Shown: piece after piece, positions 11,100 to 43,089 of the stretch | How the letters are laid out: the number at the start of each line of letters is the position of its first letter | Numbering within the stretch: position 1 is the stretch's first letter | DNA from: Chelydra serpentina | Lineage: Eukaryota > Chordata > Testudines > Chelydridae | Direction of reading: 5' to 3' | Length of the DNA: 64,000 nucleotides | NCBI GenBank assembly: GCA_037349315.1 | Contig: JBAIAC010000014.1 | Location: forward strand, 23,351,001-23,415,000 | Made by a program: the position numbers and the translations under genes | Notes under the pieces: model-generated | The model's input: only the letters and a program-made list of their open reading frames with translations | Database searches by the model: none | Told to the model about the DNA's origin: nothing

Positions 11100-12640
11100 A
11101 ACATGTGCTCAGCAGTATCATGTAGTGCACTCTGATCACAAAATCTTTTTACAGAATTGTAAATATATCAAAATATTTCAAAGAATTTCTAGGCCTTTTG
11201 TACTATAAATATTTAACTCAGGATATGATCTTTCCCTCCCATTCAGATGGCAGGATGTCTCAGTAAGTAACATTGACAGTTGAACGTCTAGTATCCTTAC
11301 TATCCATTGTCTTGACACTTTACATCACTTTCTCTGAGACGACCATTCATGTTGCTCCATGAAATGGTCAGCTGACTGATTTCTCACCCTTGAGGAAAAA
11401 TTACTAAGGTTTAGGACATGCCCAGTTTCCACTCTCCAAGGGTAGGGTTATGGAGGTTGTCTTCTAACCATAGTCTCTTAATTGCCAACACAAGGTGCTG
11501 TTACAGCCTCCATTAGAATATTTTTGGTGGATGAGTTTGGTGGATGAGTTCCCTTATGTGAGGGAAATTAGACAACTGTAGTTCTCGCATGGAAGGGTGG
11601 CAGGCTAAATGTAGATGACTTTATGTGAATTTGGAGCTACCTGCAAACAATGAACCAGATCCTTGGCTGGTGTGAATCATCTTATCTCTGGAGACTTCAA
11701 TGGAACTGGGTGAGTTTACACCAGCTGAGGATCTGGATCAGTATATTTTTAGTTATTATGTTTGGGTTTTTTTGTGTGAATTCATTCAGCAATTTGTCAT
11801 GTGTTAAACAAACTCCGCTCTCACTTACAGCACTGCAGTCATCCTAGCTTCAGTAGGGTTGCACTACCATGAGGGGAGAATTTGTCAAATGACTTCAAGT
11901 GTGCCTATTGAAGGGAAAGAAATATCTTCCATGTATGTGTTCTTCACAGTTATCTTTGGATGTTATAGTGCCCTTGATTGTTGGATTAATTTGTCATGTA
12001 ATTTGTAGTATGATATAATAAGCTCAGCTAGCAGTTGATTCTTGTGTGTAAATCTCTGCATTTTAAATGATTGTAACCATTTATAAAGGAACTCAGTATC
12101 AAATTATTAGAAGGGGGTTTTCTTGTTGTTCAGTTTCTGTTTCTGGCACTTTGTTCACACAGCAGTCCTCACCGCGTGAGCTTCTTTCCTTAGGATACAA
12201 TGAAAACGGAGGTAGTGTCGAGCGTAACCTCCCTCCCTTAATAGAGCAGGTACTACTGAAGGACAAGGTGGGGGTTTTATATCTGCCTGGCCTGTGCACA
12301 CAATGAGAAGTTTGGTTGCCAGCACAAATAATTCTAACAATTTAGCACGCAGGGCCAGAATCTGTTGAGATACTTGTTTTTCCACAGGACCTGGGTATGT
12401 TGATCATGTAATTAATGACTGTATCATATTTAGAGCTGCATGAATAATGGAGCTGTAAGTTTGCTGGCAATTCAAAAAAATAACAAAAAACATTTTGTTT
12501 TGGATTGAACCATTAACGAAATTATTCAGCATATTGAACACTCAACAAATTTTAAATTGGGTCAAAACAAAATGTTTTGAGCTGAAATATTTCATTCTAG
12601 TTTTGGGCATTTTTATAAAAACAAAGGCTGGATTCATGAG
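11100..12640. other. CYP4V2 3' UTR and intergenic DNA
   Basis: No further coding exon or RNA gene is seen, and no canonical AATAAA lies close behind the stop, so the transcript end cannot be placed. The small open frames at 11650 and 12067 lack coding character. Confidence 0.4.
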
Positions 12641-12649
12641 ACGGGGTGG

Positions 12650-12800
12650 GAAAGAGCTTCCTAGTAACCGTTAGCCGAGGGGTTCGGGTATTTTCCTAGG
12701 ATGTGGGAGACTTGGATTCATTTATCTCCCTCGCTGATATAGAGAGTGTATTTGAACTTCACCAATGCTCTCACATTCAGGAAAGTGTCCTAGCTTCTGA
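12650..12800 (+). repeat. Possible tRNA-derived SINE fragment
   Basis: Contains a B-box-like run (GACTTGGATTCATTTATCTC) after GGATGTGGGAG, the order seen in tRNA-derived SINEs. It is heavily diverged. Confidence 0.35.
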
Positions 12801-12904
12801 GCTATGGCATATTCTGGTGCAGGGTTTGGGCTTATTTGTATTCTGGTCCTGTTTCCCAGCGTTTTTATCTATGGTACTGATATGGCTCCCATTACAATAG
12901 TATC

Positions 12905-13490
12905 TGAGTGCCTTACAATCTTTTAATCTATTTATCCTTACCACACCCCTGGGAAGCAGGAAAGTACTGTTATTCTCATTTTATGGATGGAGATTGATGC
13001 ATAGAGAGGCTAACGGCTAGATCCACAAAGGGATTTAGATGCCTAACTTCCACTTAAGGCACTTAAATCCAAAAGTGAGCTCCTCCAAACCCCTGCTAGG
13101 GTTCTGCTAACCCTGTAGGTGCCTAAACTCCCTAGACACTTAAATTTCAGCGGGTGAGCATTCAGAGTGCTGCCTCAGTCCTGATGCCTAGCATATAGCT
13201 CATGCCTAAACTCTAGCAGAATTCTGAAACTCTGCATTCCCCCACGTATCTTGCCTGGGGGCCCCCAGTCTGGTAAGTGTCTCCGAGCATGCCTACTGAA
13301 TTGGGCTCTGCACAAAGCACAACCAGAAAAAGTGGTAACACTGACCACGGTGTGGGAGGCTGTTGGCCAAATTCGTCCTCTGCCTGATTCACTGGGTCAG
13401 AGAGTAAGAGCAAGAATCATTCTATAAGCCAAAGTTTAGGGCACCCAAGATCACACAGGAAGTCTGTGGCAGAGTAGGCTAGGGATAATA
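12905..13490 (+). repeat. MIR-like SINE split by a repeat insertion
   Basis: The first half (12905-13015) matches the MIR core order: end of the ATTTATCC block, GGGAAGCAGG, CTCATTTTATGGATGGAGA, CATAGAGAGGCTAAC. The second half resumes near 13443 with AGATCACACAGGAAGTCTGT. Between them is about 430 bp starting ATCCACAAAGGGATTTAGAT, a separate repeat whose opening resembles a short block near 35300. Confidence 0.6.
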
Positions 13491-13499
13491 GGCTATTTC

Positions 13500-14400
13500 T
13501 TCCCATAGCCTAGAATCCAGTGGTCCCTCTGGGATGTACAGCGTCCAGAATGCCATTGTTTTGGGTGAAACAGGATAGTGCTGCACACCTGTGGTCTGTT
13601 CGTAAAAGGCCACGTGTCTCGTTACAGGGGTAAATTAGCGAAGGAAAGGAAAGGCACTGGGCACACAGGTAGTAGAGTCAGTATCAACCACAGGGAGAAA
13701 TGAAAAGATCTCAATGCAGAAGAAGCCAATAGTAAGGAAGTGGTTAAGAAAGAGTATGTTGGGGGGCATAACAAGTGATGAAAAATTAAGTTTGGAGACA
13801 CAGGTGGGGTAGCGGATGCAGAGCCTTTTGAAATTTAGGAATTTGAATATGTTAGAGACAGCAGAATGCAGTCCCCCTAACTGAAAAGAGTATTGGTTTC
13901 CACTTGCTAAATGTAGCACTTCAGGAATTTGTGATAAAAGGAAAGAAACATCAGAATTGAGTCTCTCCTCAATAACACCAGATTTCCACAGTGTAACTCA
14001 CTTGGGCTTAAGTCACCATTTCACTAACACACAAGTGATATAATTGTAAGATTCATACTGATGTAAGTGAGGAGAGATCAGGTCCATTTCCAGGGTGGGC
14101 GGGCGGGCAAGGAGGGAAGAACAGGACAGAGGAAGGGGGGTTCTCTTTTGTCTATGCCCTGAAGACTTCCTTAAACATAAATGTTCGCTAGTTTGAGCAG
14201 GGCCCCACATTAAGCAGAAGAAGATTTGACTATTGTAAAACAGGGATTAGACATTTATTAAAAACAAAGGGTCAGATCCTCAGCAGGTGTAAACTGCTAC
14301 ATTGTAGCTACATTGACTTCACTGAGTGTTACCACTTTACACCAGCTAAGGAAAAGACAGAAACAATGTTGACATTGTGAGTACCCATTAAAAGTAAATA
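13500..14400. other. Intergenic sequence
   Basis: No gene or clear mobile element is seen. Contains a GC-rich GGGCGGGCGGGC patch near 14095-14107 of unknown meaning. Confidence 0.35.
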
Positions 14401-14404
14401 TACA

Positions 14405-14460
14405 AGTCAGGCAAACATTGCATGCAAAATAATATTTAACACAATTGGAAGTGCTGGTTT
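14405..14460 (+). promoter_or_regulatory. Candidate liver promoter with HNF1-like site
   Basis: GCAAACATTGCATGCAAAAT resembles a forkhead (HNF3-type) site, and the adjacent AATATTTAAC reads on the minus strand as GTTAAATATT, close to the HNF1 consensus GTTAATNATTAAC. Its position just ahead of a candidate first exon fits a liver-secreted protease. This is inference from motifs only. Confidence 0.3.
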
Positions 14461-14533
14461 TTTTCCTAGCAGAGAATGCGCATTAGCCAACCAGCCAGAA
14501 CTACTCACACATCTGCAGCTATTGTGCTTTCAG
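14461..14533 (+). other. Candidate non-coding first exon of the KLKB1/F11-like gene
   Basis: The human family genes have an untranslated first exon. Here, sequence ending TTGTGCTTTCAG is followed by a good donor (GTAAAT), and the next acceptor is that of the ATG exon at 15160. The 5' limit is a guess; transcript data would decide. Confidence 0.3.
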
Positions 14534-15159
14534 GTAAATAAATTCCATTATTTAATCGCTATCAAATAAAAGATTGGCAGTATCCACTACACAATGCATG
14601 TTGATCTGGTTATGGGTTGTGTTATATTGCTGACATAAACATTTATTTGCTGCTCCTAAAATTTGCAGCGTAACATTTTTAGAAGTAAAGAATTTAAGAT
14701 TCATTTTGTAAACTTTCATATTTTGCTAAAATATTAAGGTTGAATGCAATGCCTACATTGTTGCTAGCAGCTGTTTAGATTAAAAACCATTTGGAAATAA
14801 ATGACTAGCAGGAGATGGTCATATTGGTAATACTGAAATTTATAATTAGCAGGCCAGTTTGGCTCTCAGTTTAATCACGTGAAAATCCAGGGTAACTCCA
14901 TTGGAGAGCCGAGCAGAATTTGTCCCAATATTCATAACACAGTATGAAACCTCTGCTCCTAGTGCATGCTATTGTATGTATACCAGCATAGTCATTCCAG
15001 TTGTATCTTATGACTTTGCATGTTGTTTTTAAATGACTGTCTGACAGAAAAATTGCATGTAAATCACCCAATAATGTGTAGATCTACTACTCTTTAAGAT
15101 TAATTGCACCACATGTTAATTATATCCTAAAGAAACATTTTGATGTATTTATTTTTTAG

Positions 15160-35689
<20,530 letters not shown>

Positions 35690-35869
35690 CATAAGAAAAT
35701 TCTTGAAAATATTTGGATACTTAAATCATGGCATGAAACAATAATCCTGAAAGCAATTTTGTGACACATGTTGAAATACTGTAAATTGTGGTCTTCTTTA
35801 GTCTATAGCACAGCAGATAGACTTAGTAAGGAAGAAATGCAAGAATGAATTGACGTTATTATTGTATGT

Positions 35870-35929
35870 AATAAAAAGATCAATAAAAATAAAATCCTGT
35901 TTTATAGTCACTATATCTGGAATAATAAA
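35870..35929 (+). terminator. Polyadenylation signals of KLKB1
   Basis: AATAAA occurs at 35870-35875, 35882-35887 and 35924-35929, about 180-240 bases after the stop, which suits a short 3' UTR. Confidence 0.7.
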
Positions 35930-37309
35930 GACTATGTTCTAAACCGTTGATTTCCACTGCATACCAATAATCATTCTACTGTACCTAGTCCCTCTCCCAC
36001 TGAAGTCAGTGAGAAGATTTGCCTTTCTCTTCAGGGAGAAAAGGATCTCAGCCTGTAGCATAAGAAAGAGGTGAATGGACACAGATACATTCTGGGTTCA
36101 GAAACAAGAATACAAAATTTAGACAGTTTTGGCTGATGCTGCCTCTACAAGGTTCAATAGTCATTAGCCTCAGGCTGGGATTCAATATCAAAACATTTTT
36201 CAGCTCCTTTCTTAGGATTTTCATGTGCTCTGTTTGGTGACAAGATGGTTATTTACCATTGGTGATGTGAGAAGGTTAATAGGATAGGGGATCATTGTTA
36301 GTGGAATATGTATTCTCCTGAAGTAACATTTAGATTATTACAAGGAAGAAGGGCACATGATTTCTATAATTGTTTAGTAAACTTCATACAAAGATATTTC
36401 TATACTGCCCATCCCTATAGCAGCTAAGCCCTGCACAAGCACATTTTTACATTGTGTCTTTTATATTTACTTTAAACTTATTTCTTCAAAAACAATTTTT
36501 TTATGAAGGATGAGAATGGAATCTAGTCAGATCTCTTGGTGCTCCTTCAGTGAATGGGTTAGTTATGCATCGTAACATTAATATCTCTTTTTTTTTAATG
36601 TTCTGTAACTTTGCCTGAAAGTCGCCTTGACGGCTACTTCTAAGACTGAAATCTGAAATGGGATTTCAGATTTTTAATGGGGTGGTAAACACAACAGCAG
36701 CATTCGCTTTTCTTGAATTGGCGCTGACCATGGTTTATTCTCCTTCACACTTATAGACGAATTGCTGGTTGGAGCAGAACTTATAAGAACAACCATACTG
36801 GGTCAGACCAATGGTCCATCTAGCTCAGTATGCTGTCTTCTGACAGTGACCAGTGCCAGATGCTTCAGAGGGAATGAACAGAACAGGGCAATTATTGAGT
36901 GATCCAATCCCAGCATCTGGCAGCCAGAGGCTTAGGGAGACACAGAGCATGGGGTTGCATCCCTGACCATCCTGGCTGGTAGCCATCGATGGACCTATCC
37001 TCCATTAACTTATCTAGTTCTTTTTTGAACCCAGTTATATTTTTGGCCTTCACAACATTCCCTGACAGTGAGTTCCAAAAGCTGACTGTGCATTATGTGA
37101 AGAAGTATTTACTTTTGTTCGTTTTAAACAGCTACCTACAATTTAATTGGGTGACCCCTGGTTCTTATGTTATGTGAAGGTGTAAATAACATTTCCTTAT
37201 TCACTTTCATTTATTCACTTTCACTATTTACTATTTGCTGCTTTCCATTCTGAAAAGTGACCATTTTTTCCTACCCTTTGTTTCCTGTTTTTTTAATCTA
37301 GTTACTGGT

Positions 37310-38798
37310 TGTGATGGACCCAGGTCAGTTGGGTACAGCAGAGTAGTCCTATTGGGATCCGGGAAGTGGGCGGGCAAAGCACTGCTAAAGCAAAGCACAG
37401 TCACATACTGCTAAAGGATCCCACCCCCCAGCCTAAGGGGAGGGATCCACAGGACCTGGATTCCAAAAACTTACAGGGGACAACAAATGAGAAAACAGGA
37501 ACAGGAGTGTGGTCAAAGGGTCAAACGAAGTGAACCAGATGGGGACACCAAGCAGAGAACCCCGGACTGCGCCCACTGCTCCTCAAAGGCGTCAAGGGAG
37601 CCAGTGGACGCTGCCCAGAGGAACTCTGCCCGGATACGTGAACGAACAGAGGATCGGAAATAGGCCCCACAGTCACATACAGCAGAGTAGTCCTATTGGG
37701 ATCCAGGAAGTGGGCGGGCAAAGCACACCCACTGCTAAAGGAGCCCCCCCCTCCAGCCTAAGGGGAGGGATCCACAGGACCGGGATACCAAATGAGTCCG
37801 GAGGACAACGAATGAGAAAACAGGAACGGGAGTGCGGTCAAAGGGTCAAACGGAGTGAACCAGATGGGGACACCGAGCAGAGAACCCCGGACAGCGCCCA
37901 CTGCTCCTCAAAGGCATCAAGGGAGCCAGTGGATGCTGCCCAGAGGAACTCTGCCCAGATATGTGAACGAACAGAGGATAGGAAATAGGCCCCACAGTCA
38001 CATACAGCAGAGTAGTAGAAGGCAGATATACTGGCCACTGGATACGCAGTTTTCTGTTCCCTGACTGACCAGAGCGGGGGCTGCTTCAGGCTAGGATGGA
38101 CACACGACACCAATTAGCCTGCAAAGAGTCAGTTGAAGCCATTAGGCTAATGAGAACACCTGAATCCAATTAACCTGCAAAGAGTCAGGTGAGGCCGTTA
38201 AGCTAATGTGAACACCTGACTCTAATTAAGGCCCCTCTGATACTATAAAAGGGCTCACTCTGGTTGGGCTGGGGAGAGCTAGGGAGCCAGAGGAGAGGAA
38301 GTGCGGCTGAAGGCTGGGTAATGAAGACACCCTCAAGCCATTGGAAGGGAGCCCTAAGGTAAGGGTGAAGAAGGTGTTAAGAGAGAGAAGCAGGAGAGCT
38401 GTGGGGAAGTGGCCCAGGGAAATGTAGCAACTCTGGTGGTGAAAGGTCGGCTGCCAACAGCTGCTGCCATTAGGGGCCCTGGGCCGGAACCCAGAGTAGA
38501 AGGCGGGCCCGGGTTCCCCCCAGCCCGCCACTACAGAAACACCTCCTGGGAGGGGAAGACAGGCCCCTATCAGGACAGGAGGCTAAACTGTTCTTGAATA
38601 AGCCTGTAGGGACAGCAGAGACTGTGGGAGTTCTCTTACCAACCTCCTTGCTGGCTTGTGATGAAAAGGGCTCAGTAGACTGTAACCCTGGCCCTAAAGA
38701 GAGAAGGGCTACGTGGAGGGTCGCAGTGAGCCTCTGAGGCTAGCATAAAGCGCCTGGAAGCGCAGGACCCACAGGGACAAAGTAGGAGCTCTGCCACA
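37310..38798 (+). mobile_element. Solo LTR (ERV/Gypsy type) with duplicated U3
   Basis: Starts TGTGATGGACCC, ends GAGCTCTGCCACA, with a perfect TGGT duplication (37306-37309, 38799-38802). The U3 part contains two copies of a 325-344 bp unit (37336-37679, 37680-38004) plus a third start, then two 56-bp units (38111-38222). TATAAAA is at 38244-38250. No internal genes are attached. The 159-residue open frame at 37509-37988 lies in the repeats and is not a gene. Confidence 0.85.
37336..38016 (+). repeat. Tandem units inside LTR U3
   Basis: Each unit begins CAGCAGAGTAG and ends CCCCACAGTCACATA. Unit 1 is 344 bp, unit 2 is 325 bp; a third start at 38005 is cut after about 11 bases. Confidence 0.9.
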
Positions 38799-40852
38799 TG
38801 GTCCATTAGAGGATCTTCCCTCTTATCCTATGACAGCTTTCTTTGCTTAACAGCTTTTGGAGAGGAACCTCGTCAAAGGCTTTCTGAAAGTCCAAGTACA
38901 CTATAGCCACTGGATCGCCCTTGTCCGCATACTTGCTGACACCCTCAAAGAATTCTAATAGATTGGTGAAGCATGATTTCTGTTTACAAAAGCTGTGTTG
39001 ATTCTTCTCCAGCAAATCACATTCATCTATGTGACTGATAATTCTGTTCTTTACTATAGTTTCAGCCAATTTGCCTGATAATGGTTAGGCTTACCGGCCT
39101 GAAATTGCCTGGATAGTCTCTGGAGACTTTAAAAAAAATCTGCATCACATTAGCTATCTTCTAGTCATCTGGTACAGTCTGATTTAAGTGATAGGTTACA
39201 TACCATAGATAGTAGTTCTGCAATTTAATTTGTGAGTTCCTTCAGAACTCTTGGTTGAATACCATCTGGACCTGGTGACCTATCTCCATGGCATTGGACT
39301 TCTAGGTGGTTTGTGGAGACCAGCTAAAGCTCAGTCAATAGCAATTAAACTTACATGACCAAGTGCTGAAATGGTACTATTTACATGAGGTAAGGCCACC
39401 ATGGTCTGTGATTTGGAGGGTGTGTGGGTAGCAAGGGATGGAAATAGGTGATCTATCTGAGGGAGGAGTCAAGTATTACTCCATTCAGAGACTTCCTATG
39501 TTATTATTTCCTTAGCATATATTTTACTGTGCAGATCTCTAGCTTATCATTGCTTGAGGAAGAATCCTGGTTACTTTATCTTTAAAACATCGAGATTGCT
39601 TTTCTCCTTTTCGCAAATATATTTTGTGTGACAGATAACAGACGTATTTCACTGCCAGTATCACAGCAAACTACTGTGAGGAAAATAGGCAGCAAGAAAG
39701 TATTATTTTTAAATGTTGTAAGGCGCAATATCCCTCACTTAATGAGAGGGAAATTGCTGTAGAAATTATCATTACACAATGAAAAGTGCTCTTTGGATAA
39801 CACTTGTAAATTACAATCACTGCTATTATACTGCTCCTACCGTTTAGTGATTAGAATAGGGAGCTGGGAGTCAAGGCTCTTGGGTTCTCTCACAGATTCT
39901 GCAAATAACTTGTCTTGGCCTTGTTTACTCTACAAACTTTGGTTAAATCACATTATGCTGGCATAAAGCTGCCGCAGTTAGTGTATCACTTGTGAGCATG
40001 CATACTTGGCTCCTTGTACTGGCACTGAATGTACTCACTAGGAGTGCTTGTGTCCATGCACAGTGAGGTGCACCATGAGTAGGTATCCAAGTGTGCAACT
40101 TGCCATTGTCCAGCACACTTTCTTTTGGGATGGGCAATGCATGGTGGGGGTAGAAACAAATTGTGCAGGGGTGACTGGGAGTGAAGGGTCAAGTTCCCAT
40201 TGTGCAACTTTCTCCATCCCATAATTTTTGCACCTCTTAAAATAATCTCACAAACCCTTATTGCACTTTTCACTGTCTAACAGAAGCATGGAGGCTGTAC
40301 AGCTCTTCACTATTGTCATGAGTGTTGCAAACACAGGATGTATGATCCTACAATACATGTAGAGCTGCAAGAAGAACTGCAGCAGTGAGGAACATGAAGA
40401 TTTTGTGGAGGACAGATTGCTGTGAGACATAGCAAAAACCAATTCAAGGTTCTAGGAGGTTTTTATGGAGCAGCTGCAGATGGTGGAAAGCTGCCTCTGG
40501 TCCCAAAAGCCGAGCATTGACTGGTAGGGACTGCATCATAATGCAGGTTTGAGACAACAAGCAATGGTGGTGGAACTTTCAGATATGAAAGGCCACATTT
40601 CTGGATCTGTGTGCCAAGCTTGCTCCAGCCCTCCAGCGCAGAGACACCAGAGTGAGAGATGCACTGGTGGTTGAGAAGCGATTGCACTGTGGAAGCTTGC
40701 AACGCTGGATTGCTACTAGAAATCCTTTTGGAGCTGGAAAATCCACAGTGGGGGCTGTTGTCATGTAAATGTGTGGGGTCATTAATCGTTTTCTGCTATG
40801 CAGGACTGCGACTCTCAGCAACGTGCAGAACATACTGGAAGGATTTGTAGTA

Positions 40853-41029
40853 ATCATAGAATATCAGGGTTGGAAGGGACCTTAGGAGGTCATCTAGTCT
40901 AACCCCCTGCTCAAAGCAGGACCAATCCCCAATTTTTGCCCCAGATCCCTAAATGGCCCCCTCAAGGATTGAACTCACAACCCTGAGTTTAGCAGGCCAA
41001 TACTCAAACCACTGAGCTATCCCTCCCAG
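40853..41029 (-). mobile_element. tRNA-derived SINE with CR1-like tail
   Basis: Minus strand: GGATAGCTCAGTGGTTTGAG (A-box region), GTTGTGAGTTCAATCC (B-box region), then a linker and GACTAGATGACCTCC...TTCTATGATT, the CR1 tail. This is the structure of the tortoise Pol III SINE family. It sits within the Harbinger transposase relic. Confidence 0.85.
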
Positions 41030-41044
41030 GTTCCTATACCGCAG

Positions 41045-41680
41045 TGGGGTGATAGATGGCATGCATACCTGTATTTTAGTACCAGCCCACTTTACCACAG
41101 AGTACATCAAAAGAAACGGCTACTTTTCTATAGTTATACAAGTATTGGTGGATCACTAGGGATGCTTCATTGACAACAGTGTTGGCTGGTCAGGGAAGAT
41201 GCAGGATGCTTGTATCTTTAAGAACACAGGACTGTTCAGAAAACTGTGTCATTCCTTCCCAACTGGCAGATTACTACTGGCAATATTGAAATGCCACTAG
41301 TGACCCTGGGGAGACTCAGCCTACTCCTTGGTCCCTAGCTCTGCACATTTTTAAAAGCCTTTTTCTGATTGCCCAGCTTGGCAAGTATACCTAGCAGCTC
41401 TCCCTTGTTGTGTGCAACTCCTCACTTCACCTCCACCTTCCACCCCAGCAGCAGCTTTTCTCCCATTGGCTCACAGATATTATGCAGGACACAGCATTAT
41501 CCCAAAAAATTGGGACAATCCTGTGTCCTGCATAATATCTGTGAGCCAATGGGAGAAAAGCTGCTGCTGGGGTGGAAGGTGGAGGTGAAGTGGGCAGTTG
41601 CACACAACAAGGGAGAGCTGCTAGGTATACTTGCCAAGCTGGGCAATCAGAAAAAGGCTTTTAAAAATGTGCAGAGTTAA
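41045..41680 (+). pseudogene. HARBI1-like transposase relic
   Basis: Readable protein blocks: VIDGMHT, TTEYIKRNGYFSIVIQVLVD, then a stop, VGWSGKMQDACIFKNTGLF, and after the palindrome centre VLHNICEPMGEK. Order and spacing fit a Harbinger nuclease of the DDE class, but the segment between NTGLF and VLHNIC is missing and replaced by inverted copy. Confidence 0.75.
41339..41676. repeat. 338-bp near-perfect palindrome
   Basis: Two arms of about 167 bp meet around a 4-base AAAA loop at 41506-41509. I count four mismatches: two near 41420 against its partner and two near the centre. The outer ends are CTCTGCAC and GTGCAGAG. The right arm is transposase sense sequence and the left arm is its inverted copy. 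Confidence 0.93.
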
Positions 41681-42069
41681 CGTTGGGAGGTGGCTTTTGG
41701 TCTCCCTGATCAGTGGGCAGTGGAATTCATAATTGTGACAAGAACAGTCAGTGGCAGGCATTGTGGGACACCTGCTGGAGGACTGTTAGAATTGACATAG
41801 GTAATGCAATGACCTCAATACGTCAACCACCACTCAACACTGTTTGGGGAGGTGGTGTTGCTGTGTCACCATAACAGGGCACATACAGCAGCAGAAGACA
41901 AATGTAAATGTAGACACATGCACAGCTAGGTCAATAAAAGGCAGCGTATGTCGACTAACTGTGTAGTAGAAACCAGGCCTAAAGTTACTGAATTTCTCTG
42001 GTCCTTGATTTGCCTATGTATAAAGAGATTTGGTACCCTTTTTCATGTTTGGTATCCTCTTTACTCTTA

Positions 42070-42355
42070 GCCCAGGTCTACACTAACCCCCCCTGTCGAA
42101 CTAAGATACGCAACTTCAGCTACGTTAATAACGTAGCTGAAGTCGAAGTACCTTAGTTCGAACTTACCTGTGGTCCAGACGCGGCGCGCAGGCTCCCCCG
42201 TCGACTCCGCCTACTCCACTCGTTGAGCTGGATTACCAGCGTCGACGAGGGAGCACTTCTGCGTTCGATTTATCGCGTCTTGTCAAGATGCGATAAATCG
42301 AACCAGGAACATCGATCCCGCGCCTCCAACGCGACGGGTAAGTATAGACATACCC
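42070..42355 (-). mobile_element. Harbinger-type MITE, family 1, copy 2
   Basis: 286 bp from GCCCAGGTCTACACTAACC to AGTATAGACATACCC with a perfect TTA duplication (42067-42069, 42356-42358). It is the reverse orientation of copies at 6211 and 57245 and has the same hairpins. Confidence 0.87.
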
Positions 42356-43089
42356 TTAGAGTAGTCTTACTGAAATCAATGAGACTACTCATGAAGTAGG
42401 GTGCTAATCAAAGCCAGTAAAGGTATCAAAATCTGGCTCTCAATTCATGCTTTATACTGCCTTGAGATCCTCAGTTTAAGTACCGTACCTCAGCTTTTGG
42501 GTAGATTGTGACGTGGAGTGCACAACCATGCAAAGGCCGGTTCTTACTCCCTTGGACTCTCCTGTGCATGCTCGTAGTCTGTCACAGTCTAGCCCACAGT
42601 TTGCTTAGCAGTGTGAGCTAGACTATCCAAGTTTACACAAAATCACAATTTAACCATGAATTTAAAATCAAGGTCTTGGGTTAAATTGTGTCTTAGGCCT
42701 CACCCCCTTGCAGGGAGCAAGAGTGAGTGAGAATCTCCCTTACACTGTTGAATGAGTTACATGGCTATGTGCATGCTTATTCCCTTGCCAGAACTGAGGA
42801 AAGACCAGAGCTGTGGCTCTAATCCCCTACTTGCTGGGCAACATGGCAGGGGGACCATTTCAGAGTTTTTTGGGGAAGAGGGGAGGAACAACTTTAACTG
42901 TGATTCCAGGTGCTACTTGGGCACCTGAAAACTCTAGGGTATTTTTTTTCTGTGTGCAGATAATAACGTAGAAATTAGCTGACAGGAGCACTGTATTAAT
43001 TCCTATATAAAGAGAGAAAAAATATATGCAAACACCAATTAAAGCATATTTTAAGTTTAATATGTAAATTTGGAACAACCCGGAGATAA

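Larger units (their letters stand above)
36785..39300 (-). mobile_element. Old CR1 LINE, split by a solo LTR
   Basis: Left piece (36785-37309) is the 3' region in reverse, starting AGAACAACCATACTGGGTCA. Right piece (38803-39300) encodes on the minus strand a reverse-transcriptase fragment with VAIVYLDFQKAFDEVP (motif A region) at 38806-39069. The pieces join at GTTACTGGT/CCATTAG once the LTR is removed. Several stops show age. Confidence 0.85.
39917..41979 (+). mobile_element. Decayed PIF/Harbinger DNA transposon
   Basis: Inverted ends GGCCTTGTTTACTCTACA and, from the other side, GGCCTGGTTTCTACTACA. A HARBI1-like transposase relic is inside. Interrupted by a SINE (40853-41029) and rearranged by a palindrome (41339-41676). 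The flanking 3-mers do not match, so the target duplication has decayed. Confidence 0.75.

Noticed and set aside
37509..37988. 159-residue open frame
   Set aside because: Lies entirely in the tandem U3 units of the solo LTR and repeats the same text twice; no domain.
41369..41680. 103-residue open frame across the palindrome
   Set aside because: Its first half is antisense copy of its second half; an accident of the inverted duplication.
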